The position numbers and the translations under genes are program-made. A stretch of 64,000 nucleotides of DNA from Negativicutes bacterium. Its GTDB lineage: Bacteria > Bacillota_C > Negativicutes > Sporomusales_B > JARLHX01. The stretch's first letter is position 1, and every line of letters begins with the position of its first letter. The DNA is taken from NCBI GenBank assembly GCA_031292015.1, contig JARLHY010000202.1:1-64000 (forward strand). The letters run 5' to 3'. The notes below the pieces were generated by a model. It did no database searches, was not told the origin of the DNA, and was given only the letters and a program-made list of their open reading frames with translations. Of the stretch, positions 59,982 to 64,000 are shown one piece after another.

Positions 59982-60580
59982 TCGGCTATCTGCGAGGAAC
60001 AGTCACTCATCTTTTCAGTGAATATTGCTTCCTTGACGTCGGTGGCGTGGGGTACCGCGTTTTCATCCCCAACTCCACCCGTCAGGAACTCAAACTAAAC
60101 GGCGACGCGCTCCTGTTCACCTATCTCAACGTGAGGGAAGACGCGCTGCTTCTCTATGGCTTTTACAGCCAGGGCGAGTATGATCTGTTCAATCAGCTCA
60201 TCGCCATAACCGGCATCGGTCCCAAGGTGGCGCTGGGAGTCCTGTCAGCCATTGCTCCGGCTGACTTTGCCCTGGCAGTCAGCCAGAAAAACTCCGCCCT
60301 GCTCACCCGCATCCCCGGGATCGGAAAAAAAACCGCCGAAAGGCTGATCCTGGAGCTGAAAGACAAACTCGGCCTGCCTGACAGCCTGTCGGCGCTGCCT
60401 GCTTCAGGCGGCACCGGGCCTGAACGGCCCATGGACGAACTGCAGGAAGCGATGCAAGCGCTGATGGCGCTGGGCTACAGCCAGGCGGAAATATTGCCGG
60501 CTCTGCACAAGGTGAAAGCTGAAGGCCAGTCGGCGGCGGATCTGATCAAACTGGCCCTCAAGGAGTTCGCTAGGAGGTAA
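59978..60580 (+). CDS. ruvA: Holliday junction helicase subunit RuvA
   Basis: 200 residues: OB-fold domain ([13 protein letters not shown]), two HhH motifs ([34 protein letters not shown]) and the flexible C-terminal domain III that binds RuvB. It overlaps ruvC by four bases. Confidence 0.97.
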   Translation: MIGYLRGTVTHLFSEYCFLDVGGVGYRVFIPNSTRQELKLNGDALLFTYLNVREDALLLYGFYSQGEYDLFNQLIAITGIGPKVALGVLSAIAPADFALAVSQKNSALLTRIPGIGKKTAERLILELKDKLGLPDSLSALPASGGTGPERPMDELQEAMQALMALGYSQAEILPALHKVKAEGQSAADLIKLALKEFARR

Positions 60581-60582
60581 AC

Positions 60583-61608
60583 ATGGAAGAACGAATCATC
60601 GCCGGCGGCGAGCAGGATAATGACAATTGGCAGTACAGTCTGCGGCCCCGCAGGCTTAGCGAATACATCGGCCAGGATCAGGTGAAGCAGAATCTGTCGA
60701 TCTTCATCCAGGCTGCCATATCCCGGGGGGAAGCGCTGGACCATGTGCTGCTCTATGGTCCGCCCGGCCTGGGCAAAACCACCCTCGCCGGCATTATCGC
60801 CAACGAACTCGGCGTGAACTTTCGCATCACGTCCGGTCCGGCCATTGAGCGTCCCGGCGACCTGGCGGCATTGTTGACCAACCTCGGCGAGAAAGATGTA
60901 CTGTTCATCGATGAAATCCATCGCCTTTCCCGCGGCGTGGAAGAGATTCTCTACACCGCCATGGAGGATTACGCCCTGGATATCATGATCGGCAAGGGAC
61001 CGAGCGCCCGCTCCATCCGGCTGGATTTGCCCAAGTTCACCCTGGTGGGCGCCACCACCAGGGCCGGCGCGCTTACCTCGCCGCTGCGGGACAGGTTTGG
61101 CGTCATCAGTCGTCTGGAGTATTACGAAAAAGAACATCTGGAATATATCGTCAAGCGCGCCGCCGCCATTCTTAACATTCCGGTGGACGACCGCGGCGCA
61201 GGGGAGATCGCCTGCCGGTCCCGCGGCACCCCCAGGGTGGCCAACAGGCTGCTCAAGCGGGTGCGGGACTACGCCCAGGTGGCCGGCGACGGCGTGATCA
61301 ACGACGACATCGCCGACAAAGCACTGGCCATGCTGGAAGTTGATAAATGCGGCCTGGACAAGACCGACCGCCGGCTGCTGGAGGCCATCATTCTCAAATT
61401 CAACGGAGGGCCGGTGGGGCTCGAGACTCTGGCCGCCGCCATCAGTGAGGAAACCGAGACCATCGAGGATGTCTACGAACCTTTTCTGCTGCAGCTGGGG
61501 CTCCTGAACCGCACCCCCCGGGGCCGTATCGCCACCAACGCGGCCTACCGCCATCTGGGAGTCGCCTGCCGCAGCGAAGAACAAGAAAAACAGGATACAC
61601 TCTGGTAG
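60583..61608 (+). CDS. ruvB: Holliday junction helicase ATPase RuvB
   Basis: 341 residues. Walker [13 protein letters not shown], Walker [10 protein letters not shown], sensor [18 protein letters not shown] and the C-terminal winged helix. It drives branch migration with RuvA. It starts two bases after ruvA with AGGAGG. Confidence 0.98.
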   Translation: MEERIIAGGEQDNDNWQYSLRPRRLSEYIGQDQVKQNLSIFIQAAISRGEALDHVLLYGPPGLGKTTLAGIIANELGVNFRITSGPAIERPGDLAALLTNLGEKDVLFIDEIHRLSRGVEEILYTAMEDYALDIMIGKGPSARSIRLDLPKFTLVGATTRAGALTSPLRDRFGVISRLEYYEKEHLEYIVKRAAAILNIPVDDRGAGEIACRSRGTPRVANRLLKRVRDYAQVAGDGVINDDIADKALAMLEVDKCGLDKTDRRLLEAIILKFNGGPVGLETLAAAISEETETIEDVYEPFLLQLGLLNRTPRGRIATNAAYRHLGVACRSEEQEKQDTLW

Positions 61609-61620
61609 AAGGATATCATC

Positions 61621-62166
61621 ATGAAAATGTTGCTACACGTATGCTGCGGGCCGTGCGCCGCCTTTCCGGTGCAGAGCCTCCGCCAGCAGGGCCATGAACT
61701 TGTCGGCTTTTTTTACAACCCCAACATCCACCCCTACAAGGAATTCAGCCGCCGCCTGGAGACCGCCCGGGAATATGCCGCCAAAACCGACCTTGAACTG
61801 GTGGTGGATGATCGCTATACCCTGGAGGAATTCCTGCGCCAGTCCCTGGACGCCGGCGAAGGCCGCTGCCGGGAATGTTACGCCCTCAGGCTCCGGGCCT
61901 GTGCCCGATACGCCAAGGCCAACAATTTCGATTGCTTCAGCACCACCTTGCTGGTCAGCCCCTACCAGCGGCATGAGCTCATCAGGGAAACCGCCGAAAA
62001 AATTGCCGTCGAGGAAGCAGTACCTTTTTGCTATATCGACTTTCGCCCCGGCTGGCCGGAGGGAGTGCGGATCAGCAAGGAACTGGAGCTCTACCGTCAA
62101 CCCTATTGCGGCTGCATATTCAGTGAAAAGGAACGTTATCTGAAACCTGGGAAGGGGTCGGACTGA
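61621..62166 (+). CDS. queH: Epoxyqueuosine reductase QueH
   Basis: 181 residues. Cysteine motifs CCGPCAA (residues 8-12), CRECY (about 82-86) and CGCIF bind the iron centre of this cobalamin-independent QueG replacement. It makes queuosine in tRNA. It fits with queA three genes downstream. Confidence 0.93.
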   Translation: MKMLLHVCCGPCAAFPVQSLRQQGHELVGFFYNPNIHPYKEFSRRLETAREYAAKTDLELVVDDRYTLEEFLRQSLDAGEGRCRECYALRLRACARYAKANNFDCFSTTLLVSPYQRHELIRETAEKIAVEEAVPFCYIDFRPGWPEGVRISKELELYRQPYCGCIFSEKERYLKPGKGSD

Positions 62167-62393
62167 TGCTGCCGGAGTTCGATTCGTTCGGCAAAACGTT
62201 GATGCTGTTCGGCGTAATTCTGCTCGTGGTCGGGGCGCTGCTTCATTTTGGCGGCAAGCTTACCGGTCTTGGGCGTCTGCCGGGGGATATCCACATCGAG
62301 CGGGAAAACTTCAGTTTTTACTTTCCTGTCGTTACCTCGATTCTGCTGAGTGTTATCCTCACCATTCTTCTCAATATTTTCAGCAGGCGTTAA
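62166..62393 (+). CDS. DUF2905 membrane protein, 75 aa
   Basis: Two membrane helices (TLMLFGVILLVVGALLHFGG; FPVVTSILLSVILTILLNIF) around the conserved loop LTGLGRLPGDIHIERENFSF. The start overlaps the queH stop by one base. Role unknown; it commonly sits between ruvB and queA. Confidence 0.9.
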   Translation: MLPEFDSFGKTLMLFGVILLVVGALLHFGGKLTGLGRLPGDIHIERENFSFYFPVVTSILLSVILTILLNIFSRR

Positions 62394-62412
62394 CGCCAAA
62401 GGAGAAGCTGTG

Positions 62413-63741
62413 ATGAAAAAAGTACTGGTAGGGTTATTGATGCTGCTGGGAGTTTTGTTCGCCACGGTGATTGACGCCGAAGCGGCCGCAGGTCCCATCA
62501 TCCGGGTGGGCCTGACCTCCAACCAGATTAACGTCGTCCTGTACGCGGACACTGATTTTACCTTGAGCGACACCGCCACCAGGGAGGTTGTCGGCGAGTT
62601 CAAGGCCAGACAGAAGATTGGAGTCTCCGTCAAAAACGGTCAGATCACCTTGAATGGCGCGACCGTGTCCGCCAGGGAGATCGTTGTCGGATCCAAAGAA
62701 GGCCCGCCGCAGGCAATCAATGTCAACAACCATATTTACCGCGGTGAAATCACCATCCATCGCACCAACGGCAAAACCGGCCTGACGGTGGTGGATACCC
62801 TGCCTCTGGAAGAATACCTCTATGGCGTCCTTCCCAAAGAAATCGCTCCCGACTGGCCGGCAGAGGCCATGAAGGCCCAGGCGGTGGCGGCCAGGACCTA
62901 CGCTCTTTACAGCATGAACAAGTTTGCGTCCGACGGCTATGACGTGAATACCACTACCGACTGCCAGGCTTACGGGGGCTCTGGCATCGAAGACCCGCGC
63001 TCGACCCGCGCCGTCATCGATACCACCGGACTTGTCGTGAAATACCAAGGCCGGCTGATTCCCGCCTACTTCCACAGCGACGGAGGCGGTTACACCGAAA
63101 ACAGCGAAAACGTATGGGGCAGTTATGAACCTTCGCTCCGGGCCGTGGAGGATTACGATCAGAAGTCGCCGCATTTTCGCTGGAAGAAGGAAATGAATCC
63201 CCGCGATCTTGAAGACACCTTGCGGTCGGCCGGTTATGACGTCGGCGCTCTTCAGGCCATCGAACTTTCGTCCCTGAACAAGCCGCCGGTGAACTCGCCG
63301 GACCGGGGAGTATCCGGCCGGGTCAAAACCGTCCGCTTTATCGGCTCAACCTCCAGCGTCGAGGTCAGCGGCAGCAAACTGCGCACCATTCTCGGCCTGG
63401 ACAGTACCTTGTTTGATATCAAGGTTGTTCTGCCAACCGACAAATTTGTCGATGTAGATATTGTAGACTCTTACGGTTCGATGGATACCAAGCGGATCGA
63501 CATCAATGTTCCTCCCCAGACCGAACCGAATCTGTTCACAGATAAATCCACCATCCGCCGCATCGGCGGAAGGCCCGGTGAGACCGTGCTCTTCTCCGGC
63601 TACGGCTGGGGCCATGGCTTAGGCCTTTCCCAGTGGGGTGCCAAGGCCATGGCTGAAAAGGCTCCTGCCGGGAATACGGCATATTTCCAGGAGATATTGA
63701 AACACTATTATACAGGTGTGGACATTCAGAAAGCTTACTAA
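62413..63741 (+). CDS. SpoIID/LytB-domain protein
   Basis: 442 residues. Signal peptide ([21 protein letters not shown]), then the SpoIID domain: [62 protein letters not shown] and the closing [19 protein letters not shown]. SpoIID is a lytic transglycosylase in spore engulfment; LytB-type relatives activate amidases. The operon position with queA is the Clostridia/Negativicutes arrangement. ATG at 62413 after AAAGGAG. Confidence 0.92.
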   Translation: MKKVLVGLLMLLGVLFATVIDAEAAAGPIIRVGLTSNQINVVLYADTDFTLSDTATREVVGEFKARQKIGVSVKNGQITLNGATVSAREIVVGSKEGPPQAINVNNHIYRGEITIHRTNGKTGLTVVDTLPLEEYLYGVLPKEIAPDWPAEAMKAQAVAARTYALYSMNKFASDGYDVNTTTDCQAYGGSGIEDPRSTRAVIDTTGLVVKYQGRLIPAYFHSDGGGYTENSENVWGSYEPSLRAVEDYDQKSPHFRWKKEMNPRDLEDTLRSAGYDVGALQAIELSSLNKPPVNSPDRGVSGRVKTVRFIGSTSSVEVSGSKLRTILGLDSTLFDIKVVLPTDKFVDVDIVDSYGSMDTKRIDINVPPQTEPNLFTDKSTIRRIGGRPGETVLFSGYGWGHGLGLSQWGAKAMAEKAPAGNTAYFQEILKHYYTGVDIQKAY

Positions 63742-63752
63742 GGGGCGCTTCC

Positions 63753-64000
63753 ATGTTACTATCCGATTTCGATTATCATCTGCCGGAAGAACTGATAGCT
63801 CAGCACCCGGCACCGGTCCGGGACCACTCCCGGCTGCTCCTGCTCGGCCGCGTGAGCGGCGCGGTGGATCACCGCCGCTTCTATGACCTGCCGGAATATC
63901 TCGCCAGCGGCGATACACTTGTTTTCAACGACACCAGGGTCATTCCGGCCCGCCTTATCGGCAGCAAAGAAGGCAGCGGCGGCAAAGTAGAAGTTTTTCT
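63753..64000 (+). CDS. queA: S-adenosylmethionine:tRNA ribosyltransferase-isomerase, partial
   Basis: The first 82 codons ([20 protein letters not shown]... [16 protein letters not shown]) are a clear QueA N-terminus; the gene runs off the right edge. It transfers the ribosyl group of SAM to preQ1-tRNA, the step before QueH acts. GGGGCG precedes the ATG. Confidence 0.95.
   Translation, partial: MLLSDFDYHLPEELIAQHPAPVRDHSRLLLLGRVSGAVDHRRFYDLPEYLASGDTLVFNDTRVIPARLIGSKEGSGGKVEVF

Overview
This window comes from a diderm, endospore-forming Firmicute, most likely class Negativicutes (Sporomusaceae-like). The evidence is the mix of spore genes (ytxC, yunB, bofC, spoIID-type, an alpha/beta SASP) with outer-membrane genes (a TpsB/TpsA two-partner secretion pair and a small beta-barrel ending in Phe). 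There are two T-box leaders, an infC/L20 leader and many strong Firmicute Shine-Dalgarno sequences. By eye the coding regions are GC-rich; the stretches around 51.7-52.2 kb and 55.0-56.0 kb look more AT-rich. No tRNA, rRNA or CRISPR array was seen.

Layout. 0-2.3 kb: edge of a transposase-like gene, a glycolipid glycosyltransferase with an apparent premature TGA, and a metallo-beta-lactamase-fold hydrolase. 2.4-6.6 kb: a run of nine very small orphan genes with their own ribosome-binding sites and several hairpin terminators, plus a relic of a chemotaxis receptor. 6.6-10 kb: a PilZ c-di-GMP receptor, tandem GRAM-like paralogues and a membrane GGDEF cyclase. 10.1-14.7 kb: ytxC, T-box-thrS, then leader-infC-rpmI-rplT. 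15-18.8 kb: class II aldolase, a KtrB/KtrA-type K+ system and an rRNA methylase. 18.8-22.8 kb: T-box-pheST. 22.9-31.4 kb: secreted Ntn hydrolase, zapA, DUF421 protein, a phosphatase-superfamily enzyme, a U32 protein, mutS2 and a DUF2148 protein, followed by a decayed IS3-type element sitting in the loop of a terminator. 32.5-39.7 kb: a 46-aa membrane protein with twin palindromic operators, a ModA-like binding protein, a chemoreceptor, a lipoprotein/histidine-kinase pair, a YbaB paralogue and unknowns. 39.7-41.1 kb: an array of five (perhaps six) tiny Gly-rich/poly-Ile membrane peptides preceded by sigma-K-like promoters. 41.1-51.7 kb: PBP1A, pxpBCA, SASP, YitT protein, YunB, a chemoreceptor and yebC. 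51.6-56.1 kb: a segment bounded by two diverged copies of the yebC 3' end, holding a c-di-GMP-I riboswitch with terminator upstream of a minimal TpsB-TpsA pair. 56.3-64 kb: beta-barrel protein, small unknowns, bofC, a CBO0543-type membrane protein, then ruvCAB-queH-DUF2905-spoIID-queA.

Themes. Cyclic-di-GMP recurs: a cyclase with apparently intact A- and I-sites, a PilZ receptor, and a c-di-GMP riboswitch in front of a predicted secreted adhesin. Sporulation also recurs, including BofC (which acts in the sigma-K checkpoint in Bacillus) and a tiny-protein array that looks sigma-K controlled.
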